Source of the DNA: Rhizodiscina lignyota
Taxonomy: Eukaryota > Ascomycota > Dothideomycetes > Aulographales > Rhizodiscinaceae
Direction of reading: 5' to 3'
Length of the DNA: 64,000 bases
NCBI GenBank assembly: GCA_010015805.1
Contig: ML978137.1
Location: 434,001-498,000, forward strand
A program made the translations under genes and the position numbers. Below are positions 46,077-58,311 of this stretch, piece by piece. Below the pieces are notes generated by a model, which saw only the letters and a program-made list of their open reading frames with translations, did not search any database and had not been told where the DNA came from. The number at the start of each line of letters is the position of its first letter. Position 1 is the stretch's first letter.

Positions 46077-47997
46077 CTAGTTTTGTACTTCTGCTGGTTG
46101 GGTTTGCCCTTCATTTTCCTTCCGTCTTTCTTCTTCGACATCAAGTCCTGTACGTACAATCTCATGCTCAGCTGAGAGCATGATATGATCAATGAAGAAA
46201 ACCAGTCCGAAAGAAGCAGCTGATAAGACTGTAAGGAGTATCCATACATTCCGCAGTGCCTGGTTGAAAACGTGGTGGACCACCCCCTGCTGCGCGACTG
46301 GGAGGGTGCGAATGACTGGAATATTCGCCGTGGCGCTACCTCCAGACAGGATCTTCTCTGCAGCATCGCCCAAACTTTGTCGAATTGTGTCCGCTCGGTT
46401 CTCTACACCATTCTGTACTATAATCGCCCCAATCGAAACTCCCACTGCATTAGCTAAATAGCGGATGAACCCGAAGACGTTCGTCGCTGTTCCACGGTCA
46501 CTGATCGATACGCCTGCTTGGAAAGCAAGCAAAGGAGCTTGGAACCCTGGCCCACCGCCAGCACCTCCAAGAATCTGGTAGATGATAATCTTGGCCCAGC
46601 TACGCGTCTCCGGTAAGTCGATGAATAGGCCTGTACCTAGAGTCATCAAGAAGAAGCCCACGCGCAGCGTATCCAGATAGCAGCCGGTTTGGTCAATGTA
46701 CGCGCCCGTTGCAACGGATCCGAGTGCTAAGGCCAGAGCATAAGGTAACAGCCAGACACCTGCAAGAATCGGCGAGGACCCCAACACGGCTTGGAAGTAC
46801 AGGGCCAGATAATAAGCTGCTGTGACATAAACAACCCCATGGAAGAAACAAGCCAGAAGTGAAGCAGCGTTCGAAATGCTCTTGAACAGCCGGACTGGCA
46901 TGATCGGATACCGACTGACTTTCCATTCGATGGCAATGAACAGGGTGAACGTAATGCCTCCGAATATCACCAGACAAATAACAATGACTGACTTCCAGGG
47001 GTGCTCAACTCCGCCGAATTGTAGTCCAAGGAGGATCATAACCGTACCGCCGGCACTTGACAGAGATCCCAGCCAATCGATTGCTTTCAGGCCTTCTATC
47101 AAAGGGGTTCTTGGCGTTTGCAGATCCAGGAAGAATAATAGAATGGCGAATGTTAGCCCGGTAATTGGTACTATCAGGAAACCGTCAATATCCCTATAAA
47201 TTTGATAACTACTCCAGGGCGACTCACAATTAATGTAAAAACACCACCTCCATGATACCTTTTCGGACAGCGCTCCTCCAACGACGGGACCAAGGCCGGA
47301 TGCAAAGGCCCACACCGTGCCAATCAGACCATAATATTTCGCGCGTTCCCTAAGTAAACAGTTAGATTACATGCCAATGATCGACTTTACAGTTCACCTC
47401 ACCTCATAGAGAATAGATCAGAGATTACGATCTCAGTCAGAGTTATCAGGCCCCCAGCGGCAACACCTTGGATTGCTCGACCTGCGATCAGCATGGCCAT
47501 ATTCTTTGCTAAAGCACATATCAAGCTCCCCACAAAGAACACGGCCGTTGCAAGAAGAAAGACTGGTCTTCGACCCCAAATATCGCTCCACTTTCCCCAC
47601 GTAGGGGTCGCGGCGGCAGCGGCAACCATGAAAGCTGAAGGGACCCAAATGTATCCGGCGGACGACCGAAATTCATTGGTAATTGTTGTCAGAGCTGTAC
47701 TAATGATTGTTGTGTCGAGTGCTGCAACGAAGACCGATAACTATTTCAACATCAATGATTGCATCTACTCAGCAACAGAAAACATACCCAAAGAGCAAGC
47801 ATGATGAGAAACGTTTGCAGAGCTGACCTCTCATTTTGGTTGTCTGCAATACTCAATTGAGCCCTTGGAAGGCTGTCGAAACCTGAACTGCCACGGTCTT
47901 GTTGTTCTAGCGTTCCATATCCCGTTCTCGAGGCCTGGGGAGCAATTTCATCCCTTTCGTTGGCCGCTGCCTGATCGCCAGCGTCTGCCGACATCAT
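46077..47997 (-). CDS. MFS transporter, DHA2 (14-TM) drug/H+ antiporter family
   Basis: Four exons (47997-47788, 47740-47403, 47349-47228, 47170-46077) give 587 residues. The open frame reaches 48021 but starts there with TTG; the first ATG is 47997. Motifs of the 14-helix antiporters: LDTTIISTALTTI in helix 1, GKWSDIWGRRPVFLLA (motif A), AGRAIQGVAAGGLITL (motif B), GLGPVVGGALSEKVSWRWCFYIN (motif C, seen as two blocks GLGPVVGG and SWRWCFYIN), and LPITGLTFAILLFF in the next helix. The N-terminal 50 residues and the C-terminal 30 residues are polar and cytosolic. Relatives export azoles, toxins or vacuolar amino acids; the substrate cannot be told here. No polyketide or peptide synthetase is nearby, so a cluster role is not supported. 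Confidence 0.93.
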
Positions 47998-49898
47998 TGA
48001 CTTTCTATTCGATGGTCTCAAAGATTCTGCAGCAAAACGAACTGATAAAACTGAAGATTGGTGCCCCGCGCATTGCGTACATATACATTGTGGAGTGGTT
48101 CGAATCTCCGTGTCAGCTGAACTAAGCTTACAGGGTACAGTCTCGGTGATATTCTTTCTATGCTTGTGTTTTGAGCTACAAGACAGTTATAGGAAATGAG
48201 AACTTTCCAGACAAGGCACTGGTTATGCTTCACATCGTAAAACTGTTGACAGGCAATTGATGACTAGCATGACGTTCGGCAAGAAGGAGTCAGACGAAAC
48301 TTGAATTGAAGCTGGCAATCGAACGCTGAGGCTGAATCGGAACAAAGGCGGTGCTCCAGACAGTTAAAGAATGCTGTGAAGAGAAGTTCATTACGAAAAA
48401 GTATAGGGTGAACGTAAACAGTTTCCGAATCTAGCAAGCCACTTGGAATCACAGTGCAGTTGAGCGGAAGTTGACAGCAGCTGAAATCGCAGATGGCGGC
48501 AATTGACATCAGCGACCTAGCAGAAGCATATTGGCCTAACTTACGACGAAATCCAAGGAAAACTTCCCATCTTATCGTTTCGCAGCAATTAATATCTGCG
48601 AGGTTATATACCTACCTGAGTGGTCTTCAATGTACACCCCAAAAAGAAAAGCAGACGAAAAATGGCCTAATCGAAAGGGGTTAGCGCCCCGCTTGCGGTT
48701 GGGCTTGGGTTTGTCCCCAGCCCGACGATCAGCTCGAAATAACATCCTTCCTCGACGTTTGCACGAGATCCTCACTATACTATCACACTTACATGTGCTT
48801 TAAAGTTCATCGAAAACCAACTTCATGTGTTGGTTTTGTGAATTTTAGGGGAGGCCTTGTACTATGGAAGTCGAACAGCTGCCGTCCTCGCGTTCTTCTG
48901 TCGAGATGCCCTAAAATAAGTGATGGAATATGTACGGAGTACGGACAGCGATCGTCTCGTGAGTGGTTTCCAAACGCCTGGATTTTGGTAGTAGCCATGT
49001 GCTCGGCAATCTCGGACGTTTGCAGCAATTTCTCATTTCAGCCCTGCGCAATTCTAGCTGTTGATGATGATGAACGAGGCACAGCGGACGCTACATATCT
49101 CCATCGGGAATATGCAGATCAAAGCTTGCAGCCAGACTAACTATGAGCGACACGCCCTTAGAACAGAAGCTTCGCGAGGCTTAATCGCAGCCTTGCGGTT
49201 CTTCTGGAAGGGAGAATCAAAACCCTTGCAGGCTCCTCGCAGTACTTTGATCTCAGTCCCCCAGATTGGATACTTACTATGGCTTAGACGATCCACATGT
49301 GCTACGCCGCACAGCACGGTGGTAACGCACAAATCCGGCGATCCTATTCGTTTTCTGTGTACTATAATTGACAAACCGATATCTCACAGACGATCAATGA
49401 TGGCGGGACCTCATATTCCTTGCTTGGAACGATTCATCAATCACGTCAAATCCTGTTATAGCAACTCGTCATAGGGACAGACTGCATGGAATAATGCGTC
49501 CTGGCACATGGGGCGAAAAGGCAGGAAAGATTCCGTGCTACTGCATACCACGAACTAAGGCTCGTAATGTGCATCGAATCGACTGGCCTCTCCATTTCTA
49601 CAATGACCTGGACCAATTGCCATTGTAGCACCATCTTTGAATGGAATATGGGCCGATGAACCACGGGGCTTGGACAGGCAGCCACATATTGGCGAACATT
49701 TCAGCCGCGAGCACAGTACCAGCATTCAATTTGACGCGTAATTGAAGGGACCAGCCGACCGCGAAGAGGCTCTGTATCTCGATCAACAAACCTCCAAATG
49801 TGTTTTTTTGACTGCATTTCGTTCTGAAATGCCAGGCTCTTTATTTCTTCCTTTGACAAACCTGTCACACCGTACTAGTCTTGTCCTCACCACTCAAT
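47998..49898. other. Long spacer, no supported gene
   Basis: About 1.9 kb between divergent MFS and kelch genes. Frames on the minus strand at 49446-49789 are short and lack a domain. A GGTTCGAATC sequence near 48097 looks like a tRNA B box, but no tRNA fold surrounds it. Confidence 0.45.
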
Positions 49899-52176
49899 AT
49901 GCTCCTTGCTACCACTCTGCTCGCTCTGCTTCGATTTTGCCTTGGCTCTTCAGAGCAAGGATTGGATCCGATCAACAATATGTGCTCTCGATGGAATCAT
50001 CAATGTGCGTCAATGCGCCCCTAAACTACTGAAACCAGTAGAAAAGCGGCACCGAAGCCCCACTCACTTCTAGACCTCCTAGCTGTAATCAAAGATGGTA
50101 TTCTGTATATCGACGGAGGCATCGAAACATTTGCCAGCAATGGTCAGCCGCCTCGCGTACTGGGGAACAGTAAGACTCATCTCCCATGTTACCACATACA
50201 CAAGTGGAAGCTGGATGGATTCAAAAGAAAGAAAACTTTACAATGACGCTCGTCTCTAGATGAGTACCTAATCGGCGTCGACATGTCTGACTCGTGGGAT
50301 TGGAAAGTCAACGTTACGGAGAAGGCAATCCCAAAGACCACACCGCCCAGCTCGCTCAACTCCGTGCCAAACATGCTCAGAGGGGCAGCATTCTCCGCGC
50401 CTGCCAATGATCCAAAAATTTACATATTTGGCGGCTCTAATTTTACACTCAATTCTTCATTCGAGAACTACACTGGGCCCCTAAGCGACACGAATGCGCT
50501 ATGGTCTTTTGACCCCACAGTGTCCGAATGGCAGCAGCATGAGTTCTCTGGAGCGAGCCCGGCACGACCAAATCGAGGTGCATGGGCAGATGTTTCCGAT
50601 CAAGGATTGGGCTTCTTCTTAAACGGGTATTACGACAGTGGCACATCTACTGGATACGAATATCTACATAACGGAACTATCGGGCAAACTGGCATGGCCA
50701 TGGTCAACACAACTGATCTGAGTTACTCTCGTAATTTCTCTACCTCTCAGATCTATGGCTTGGAGCCAACATATGGGGCAGCCATGGCATATGTCCCAGG
50801 ACTTGGTCGAAAAGGGTCCTTGATCGTTGTGGGAGGAGCAAGCAAATTAATCACGGACTCGTCGGAGGGAGAGATGGTGAGTATAGCCGCTGTTCCCTCA
50901 AAAATTATACAGGGCCTAATTTAGACCTTTCAAGGTGGACATCAGCAAAGTCAATATCTTCGACATCTCAAGTGCTTATGACGATAGCAATGCCACTTAG
51001 TTGAAATGATTACCCAGTGAAGATGAGATGAAACTTCGTTAATTGAGATAAGACTGCTAGCTAGTTCTAATAATATACTCCAGTCTTCTGATTACTATTT
51101 TGCTCTTTTGCAATTGCCACATTACTTTGTTCAATTGCTAAGTTGCTTGATGATTGCTTCACTTGCAGTCCCAAACAACTCACTTGGCACACCCAGAATG
51201 CCACTGGTGACACTCCGAGACCTAGAACAGACTTCTGCCCCGTTTCAGCGCCAGCACCTGATAATTCAAGCTACAACATGTACGTTATCCAGTTGCACGG
51301 TCCCAACCCGTCCTGTGTACCAGGTATAGGAGCTAAGGTGCTGACATCGTAACCTCTACGCAGATATTTGTATGGGGGTCAAAATCCTCTGACGAACGAA
51401 ATTTACGACGAAGCTTTCGTGCTCTCGATTCCATCTTTCATATGGATCAAACTATTTGTCGGCCAGTCCCCAAGATATGCGCATACTTGCCATTTCCTTG
51501 GAAACCGGCAGATGCTTACCGTTGGTGGATCCCTATCAACAAATCTTACCGGTACATGCGACTGGGAATATAGAGGGGTAGCAATTCTCGACATGACGGA
51601 TTTAACATGGGGAAGCGTGTATAACGCCTATGCTGCACCATACGAGCTCCCACAGAATATCTACGAGGTGATTGGTGGGAGGTAAGCTGAGATTTATTGA
51701 GGATTACATTTTAATAATCAGAAGGGGCTGGTCAAATATGAAATAAAGAGCTTTACTGCTAACTTATCTCCTTATATAGTGCTACTGGCGGTGCGAATAT
51801 TATGTCCCCCGCCAAAGGTTTCTCCGACCCTAGCTTAGCCAAGCTCTTCACTCAACCATCGAACACCTCAAGTCCGAGAACCGGAACTGGTGGCATACAA
51901 TCGACTAGCACCCAGCCTGCTTCTACACATACAGGTGCTATCGCGGGAGGCGTCGTTGGTGGGGTCGTTGGCCTCGCACATCTAGCAGCAGCGTGTCTCA
52001 TTCTCATCCGCCGATTCCGAGGGGAACGGTCTCGATCGCCGGAAGCGGGGAAATCGCAGGATCAAACTCCACATGAATTGCCTGCCGATAAGATAAAACA
52101 CACTGAGAATGAGTTGGGTACAGACGGGCCAGTAAACGAACTTGGGGTTGAGGGACAATTGGGCGAGCTGCCCTGA
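49899..52176 (+). CDS. Kelch-repeat single-pass membrane protein
   Basis: Seven exons (49899-50004, 50083-50169, 50260-50876, 50935-50999, 51169-51279, 51364-51681, 51780-52176) give 566 residues, all in phase. Residues 1-17 are a signal peptide (MLLATTLLALLRFCLG). The ectodomain is a beta-propeller: WNHQSVIKDGILYIDGG, EYLIGVDMSDSWDW, IYIFGGSNF with ALWSFDPTVSEWQQ, SLIVVGGASK, VNIFDISS, YLYGGQNP, and QMLTVGGSLSTN with GVAILDMTDLTWGSVY. A Thr/Ser-rich stalk leads to a helix at about residues 490-515 (AIAGGVVGGVVGLAHLAAAC) and an acidic cytosolic tail. Intron 4 uses a weak donor (GTTGAA at 51000) that is the only one fitting phase. Intron 3 ends at CAAG 50934, which restores the conserved block. 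Role probably at the cell surface. Confidence 0.82.
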
Positions 52177-53020
52177 GTCTCTTCTGCATGCAAAACTAAC
52201 AATGAATTGCAGCAATACTGATAGACTCGAGAACGAAACATTCTCATGAGTCCTTTCTCAGCGTTCCTGCGATAGAAATAGTCAATTGCTCAGAACGAAG
52301 TCCAGATGCACATAACCTCTTTGCCCGAATACCATTCCCCTTCCATCAATTTGCATAGCGCCTTGCCACGCCGGGTGATACCAAGTTGCCTATCGCCGTT
52401 GAACCTCGAGGGTAATGAGGGCTACCTCCCTGCATTCTCTCAGCACTCAGATGTCCTGCCGAAGCGGATCGTAGTCTGCGAAAGATAATTACGAACAAAG
52501 TGCGGAGTAACAACAGGAGGACCATAGGTCGCAGAGGATGCTACACGTCTGCGCTTGAATTTCCGTCATTTTACAAATTGACATCGCCTGATTGGAAGGA
52601 ATGGCCAAATGAATGCCGAAGCTGGGATGAAATAGTAGGGCTGAGCTTGTGGACGACGCGTTCAGCGTTTTCATTTTCAATTCAGCTTCAATTTGGTTCG
52701 AGAGGATTTGAAACTAGTCTAGGTCTCCAAGTGGCTTCAGAGTCATCCTTGCTATTTTCACAGGGAACGGAGGTTAAGATGTCACATACGACGAAGAGAG
52801 GGATTCGAAATGTAAGACATAGATTATGTCAAAAGTGCAGTGAATTGAGTGGTGGTGGCGCCGACCCTGGCCTGGCCGCCGCGGTTCTGAGCGCAACGGA
52901 GTTTTGTAGTTCCGGCCCGAAAGTTGCCAAGACGTCGCACGCGAGCCATTTTGCGCAAGTGAAATTTACATCGCAAGCTTCCAAGTTGCAGCACCAACAA
53001 CAACCTCCAATTCGCAATCA
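52177..53020. other. Spacer upstream of eS19
   Basis: About 840 bases; promoter of the ribosomal protein gene on the right. Nothing else seen. Confidence 0.45.
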
Positions 53021-53752
53021 TGGGTGGCGTCAGTGTTCGTGATGTCCCAGTAAGTTGTCTCTTCTCTGTTCACTGCAGTGACTGCCTCTCAATGCGGGTG
53101 CTTTCTGTTTTTGGCGGATCCTTGCTAACGTTTTGCTTCTAGGCGGACAAATTTATTGAGGCCTATGCTGCTTTCTTGAAGCGACAGGGCAAACTGCCCA
53201 TTCCAGGTTCGTTCGAAGTCTAAAACCGCCGCCACGTCGACAGCCCGCGTCATACAAATGGCATAATGGAATACCTGAATCCCGTGGCGGGGGGATAACT
53301 GAAATCGTCGTTTGCTAACGGCTTTTTCTGCTATCTACAGGTTGGGTGGACACAGTCAAAACGAGTAACTCGAATGAACTGCCCCCACAAAGCATTGACT
53401 GGTAAGTCCCTAAGCGTTGATGCTGGCTGAGGCTGTTTCATGACTGATCCCGTGCAGGTTCTACATCCGCGCAGCGTCAGTCGCCCGTCACGTCTACCTC
53501 CGCAAGACCGTCGGTGTAGGTCGGTTACGTAAGGTACACGGCAGCACCAAGAATCGCGGCGCGGCCCCTTCCCATCACGTTGATGCCTCTGGTGCGGTCG
53601 ACCGGAAGGTCATGCAGGCTCTCGAACAGATCGGTGTTCTGGAGAAGGATGAGGATAAGGGCGGAAGAAGGATTACTCAGAGCGGCCAGCGAGACTTGGA
53701 TCGTATCGCGATGACTACGATCGAGGCGGAGGAGGAAGAGGATGACGAGTAG
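53021..53752 (+). CDS. RPS19: 40S ribosomal protein eS19
   Basis: Four exons (53021-53050, 53143-53206, 53341-53401, 53458-53752) give 149 residues, the expected size. The protein sits in the head of the small subunit and is needed for late 18S rRNA processing. Seen in sequence: MGGVSVRDVPADKFIEAYAA, FLKRQGKLPIPGWVDTVKTS, ELPPQSIDWFYIRAASVARH, VYLRKTVGVGRLRKVHGSTK, NRGAAPSHHVDASGAVDRKV and LEQIGVLEKDEDKGGRRITQ. It ends in an acidic run (EAEEEEDDE). Introns of 92, 134 and 56 bases have GTAAG or GTTCG donors. As in uL14, the first exon is very short. Confidence 0.97.
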
Positions 53753-56035
53753 ATCATCATCGTCGAAGCTCGGCTCAAGACAAGCTGAATCTTCTGCGCA
53801 GGCTGTCTTCAGGCTATTTGCGCCAACATGCATCAAATGGCGTTGATCAAAATTCATTACAAAGAATGAAATTCTTGAATTCTTTTCACTTTGCTCAAGA
53901 CTACTCACATCTGCCGCGAGGTTATGCACGCTAATGACAGAGCCAACACCACATGGGGGCGATTCCCGCAGCAGCCACAGAGGACCAACAGAACTCACGA
54001 TTGTTTGCACGCTAGCTTTTAAGCTTAATATAACATTGCAGCTGCATACGAATAGATCAAACGCTAGCTGTTCGGCAACAACGCTTTGGGCACCTATCCT
54101 GAGGCTAGCGTTGAACGGAGAAAAGGCTAGCTATCGCGATTGCGGATGACGGAAGAAGACGCTTCCACCACTGCCACAATTGCCCCCAACTCTAATTCAA
54201 CCTCTAGAGTTATGGCCTCTTTCTGTTCGTGATGTAAACCTATGTGGCGTAGAATTCATCTCTTCATCACGTGCGCTTCTCAATTGTCGGGTCTGTCCCC
54301 TCTCCATTCCTTAAGCCAGACTTTAGCGAAACCAGAAACAAACTTCCAACATCTTGGAATCGCATTGAAACTCAGCCTAATGTTTCGCTCTGCAGTCAAG
54401 TTGCGAATGTTCGTACCAACGTTGAATACTTTAGCGCCGAAGGAAGGTTCATAGCATGCAGCCTCCCGCACTACTGCATACCCTTCGGAGGGTTTCCACA
54501 ATTACTGCGCCTGCAAGTCATTCATTGGGATGGCAGAGCTGAAGATTCCTTTTACCGTTCAACTCGCGTTATCTATCCGCGTCTCGGCGATCTTTCGATC
54601 CAGAGCTTAACATGGAAATTCCTTGGCGTTGTACTCGCGCTAATGGGGGCCGAGTTTGACGTTGATGGGGGTGGCTTCTCTGCGTGGGCGTGACCTGGAG
54701 CAAGTCTATGCTTCAACTCTTCAAAGTTTGCGGAAGTTTTCACCAATCGAGTTGGACGTAGCCAAGGATTTCTGCTGAATAACACCCACGCCTGACCATT
54801 TCGACTTACTCGAACAACGTTGGTGAGACGTCAAACTTCCTTACAGGACGTGATTAATCAATTCACCTCTTGAATAGGTTATGGATCGGCCCCATGGTAC
54901 AAAAGCAGATGCATCGAAGCTCTCGAAGGATCAGGCACCATCCGGATGGACCCCCTTGTACCCTCGAGGGCGTTTCCATGAAACCAGAGGTAGAGGTGGT
55001 GTCGCGGGCGCTACCAGAAACGGTGCTATTATGGGAGATTTGACCCAAAGTGGAGTATTAACTTTTATTTTTGGGCCCCTTTCCCCACTCATCCCTGGCT
55101 CAGCTCTGTCGATGTCGCCGGAGGAGCGCGGCTGCGTGATTGGTTGCACCCAAGGAATCTGAGCATAACCAGCTAGGATTGCTTGGGAAGCTCCCTCTGA
55201 GGCCATCAGGGCCTTGGGAGCTTCACCCGCACTGTAGCTGATTTTTCCCGGGGGGTGGGCTGCATCTGGGCTCCTATCAGTGTCACACAGGCAGAGATGG
55301 AAGATGGCCTTTGGGGTCCACTCTTCATTCCCGGCTGACCTTTCCGTGGAATGAGGATGAAGACTGAACTGCATCTGGTCAGAGCGAGCGTGGCTTCGGT
55401 CTCCGGCATTCTGCCTTGCCCTCCCTTGAACGGAGATTTACGCCCAAGTTCAAACACGTATAGAGTTTCAGCCATCATCACCGCCGCGCCTGTCCAAAGT
55501 TTCGTGAATCGAGCGGGTCCTGAAGGCTTCGAGGCTTTTGAGCGGCTCAACAGCAAATTCTCCCTCATTGGATCGCTTGCTCCCGGTTCAAGATGTAAGC
55601 GCCGTCGCAGGGATGGAGCTGCATCTGTGCATCAGATATTGCAGGCTAATTGCCCTTCTTTCGGCGGAAAGGCCACTAATTAGTCTGTGTGATCACGCGC
55701 TAGCCCAATGAGGGTGGATTATCTTTATTTAGAACCTCCACGAACTCTCGAACCTCCGTCCACCAAAATAATCTCGCAGGCCACACGGCTCGGGAGGCCC
55801 GCGTGCTGATGCATCGCAGGTAGGAGTATCAAAGGATTTAATGAGACCTTCGCCCCCAGTTGTTTCGTTTCTGTAGGCCCATTGGATTCTGGAAATCCAT
55901 ATTTTGTTCGTTTGTCGCTGTTGGTGCTTTGCCTCTGTGTTTATGTGTGAGGACCTTTCAAGTTTCATTTATCTTCCACAGCGCCTCCACTCGTCGTCGT
56001 CGCCTCGCATCATTTAATTTCAAACTCGCTTCAAC
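53753..56035. other. Longest spacer of the window, no supported gene
   Basis: About 2.3 kb. Frames of up to about 140-150 codons (54271-54693 plus, 54931-55374 minus) show no domain, and the former lacks an ATG at its start. Four GCTAGC hexamers lie at 54012-54131, two of them forming a 9-base inverted repeat. The right end is the promoter of the SANT-like gene. Confidence 0.45.
54060..54112. repeat. Inverted repeat with GCTAGC cores
   Basis: AACGCTAGC at 54060-54068 is matched by GCTAGCGTT at 54104-54112, a perfect 9-base inverted repeat with a 35-base loop. Further GCTAGC copies lie at 54012-54017 and 54126-54131. It could be a binding-site cluster or chance. Confidence 0.35.
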
Positions 56036-57274
56036 ATGTCGACGCAAGAATCCTTCATGTCCGTCAGCGGCGTCCATGACCCGCAGATGACTGTCTCAGA
56101 TTACCATTATGGTGTCTTAGCTTCTCATCAGATCTATACGCCTGGCTTGCCTACACCTGCATCTGCCTCTGTATGTCAATGTTCCATTTCAATATCAATT
56201 TGTCATTTACCGTGCAGGATGGAGGACTAATGCATCATGCTCAACAGGCGCCATACTGTCAAGTTGAATTCACTCCGGGTAGCTACATGACGCCAGAGAC
56301 AACACTTGCAGAGTTCGGCCCTCCTCTCACGTCAAACGAGCCTCACCTTGGTCTCAACATCTCCGCTGTTCAACCCTTCGAGTCAATTCTCCCCACTAGG
56401 CCCCACAGCAGCCCCAGTACCTTTGGCCCGAACGAACAGGAACTGGTATGGACTGGTACGCCACATCGACCTCAAGAACCCTTTCCGCCCATGTCGGATC
56501 ACCCATTCCCACAACACGCTCAGTTTTTCCATGCATCGACGTATCCACCCATCCACGCTCCAACTCCCAGGCACAGGTACTCCACATCATCAGCATCCGT
56601 TTCAGATATCAAGACTCCTCAGCCAAGGCGCCCTGTACCAATAGCGCCAAACCCGGCCGGACTGTTGAAGATTCAACCACATAAGCGCTCTCAATCAGAT
56701 ATAATGGACGATGACACATCCTCGGATGGTCCAACTAAGCGCCGGCGGCGATCTCCTCCACCAATCAATACTTCATCACCTGAGCTTAGCGACGAGGATC
56801 GCTTACTGCTCCGGCTGAAGGACGAAGAGCATGTCTCATGGAAGGACATTGCCGCGCGCTTTCAAACCGATCTTGGTAAGGTATATCAAGTACCTGCCTT
56901 GCAAATGCGTCTGAAGAGACTACGAGAGAGATTGCGCGTCTGGACGGAAGCCGATATCTCGGCGCTTAGAATGGCGCACGAGTACTGGGAGAGGAATAAA
57001 TTTGAGATTATTGCTGCTAAGGTATGACCCTGATGGCACCTTCAGTCTTTGGATTCTGAATTAACGGACACTTCAGATGATCGAATTCGGAGCCACAGAA
57101 AAGTGGTCACCTCGACAATGCTCGCGCAAATGGCAAGAGATGAATGTTGGAGTCGATCTCTACGCCATGCAATCTGTACCAACACCCGCGTTTTCCTACA
57201 CTTCGAGCCCGATAGAAGCTCCGACACCTACGTTCGCACCGCCACCATTCATGACCATGCCGCAGCAGCAATAG
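56036..57274 (+). CDS. SANT/Myb-like DNA-binding protein
   Basis: Three exons (56036-56170, 56218-57021, 57077-57274) give 378 residues. Residues 1-235 are polar and Pro/Ser/His-rich, probably disordered, with a basic cluster KRRRRSPPP that can serve as a nuclear signal. Then come two helix-turn-helix-like units in tandem: ELSDEDRLLLRLKDEEHVSW with KDIAARFQTDLGKVYQVPAL, and VWTEADISALRMAHEYWERN with KFEIIAAKMIEFGATEKWSP and RQCSRKWQEM. The spaced Trp residues and the QMRLKRLRER recognition-like helix fit SANT/Myb folds. The final intron interrupts the second repeat. A Pro/Thr-rich end (APTPTFAPPP) may act in activation. Target genes are unknown. Confidence 0.78.
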
Positions 57275-58311
57275 TGCCGCATACGATTTTCAGCAATTTT
57301 GCTTCTACGAATTCTTTGTATTGTTTTATCAAACCCTGCTTTTCTTCACGACGTCATGTTTTATACCCTGCCTTTTGTTCAAACCTTCAGTTTTGTCGTT
57401 TTCGGGGATGCCTTTGCTTCCTCTCCTGCCGCTTCTACTACCGACGTTCTCGTTACGTCTGTCGGCTTGCCGGCCATTCATCCTACTTTCCGGCTAAAAT
57501 CATTGGGAGGATTCGTCAATTTTAGCAACTGCATCCGCATCTGCATCAAGGCGGCGCTAAATCTTGGTGTACGCTTTAGAGCTCTCTGTACTTCTAGTCA
57601 AATCTCTTAAGAGCGAACATTTCTTCCACAATTGGGCAGCCCAATTTCATTATGCCTGCCGTATAAAGTATCATCAAAGGCGCATCTCTAAAGCCATTCG
57701 TAAAGTGCTGCACGTGACTTCACGCCAAATCTCTTATTGCGCGCATCCCCGAAAAATTCTGTTGCAAGCCTCTCGTATCTCGTACGTTTCGGAATTCGCA
57801 AGCCCTAGAAATCCTGCGCGATCTAGTCTCAGTTTGTTGCATAATCATTTCACTCTCAGACCAGCAGCTAACAAGACTGGCAGAATGGGCTGCAGCGGCG
57901 CTAATCCGTTTAGGGACACAAAGGATTTAAGAATAGCCTCATGCGACTGTTAGCCGCCCGCACGCGCAGGTCAGCATGGACCACACCACTTCGGCGAAGA
58001 TCACCAAGGCGGACATGCATACAGCTGTACCATCACGGCGACAACGACTCAACCTCTTGTATGACTATATATAAACTTTTGCGCAGAGTTTGCTGCAAGT
58101 ATTCCGACGGCATCTTATTCGACGACAACCGACAATCTATGCTACGTACAGCATATACCGGAATCCAGGCCGTCTGCTCGGCTGAAATATGCCTCATCTC
58201 TCTTCCGCGCCATCTGCCGCCCACGTGGATGGGAACGCCCACGTCCTTGGCACCGTTGACAAACTTCCGGAGGCCCGACTTCATCCCTCTCTTGTCTATC
58301 TTCAAACATCT
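57275..58311. other. Convergent spacer
   Basis: About 1 kb between the 3' ends of the SANT-like and dehydratase genes. A 158-codon plus frame overlaps the last exon and continues here, but has no start or domain of its own. Nothing else seen. Confidence 0.45.

Noticed and set aside
48090-48115. GGTTCGAATC, a tRNA B-box-like sequence
   Set aside because: No pairing T stem around it, no A box at the right distance and no acceptor stem; not a tRNA.
49446-49789. Short minus-strand frames upstream of the kelch gene
   Set aside because: No ATG-led frame of useful length and no recognised domain.
54271-54693. 140-codon plus-strand frame in the long spacer
   Set aside because: Starts with GTG, shows no domain or splice partner; treated as chance.
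55720-55830. GC-rich stretch looked at as a possible tRNA or structured RNA
   Set aside because: Could not form a cloverleaf and lacks box sequences.
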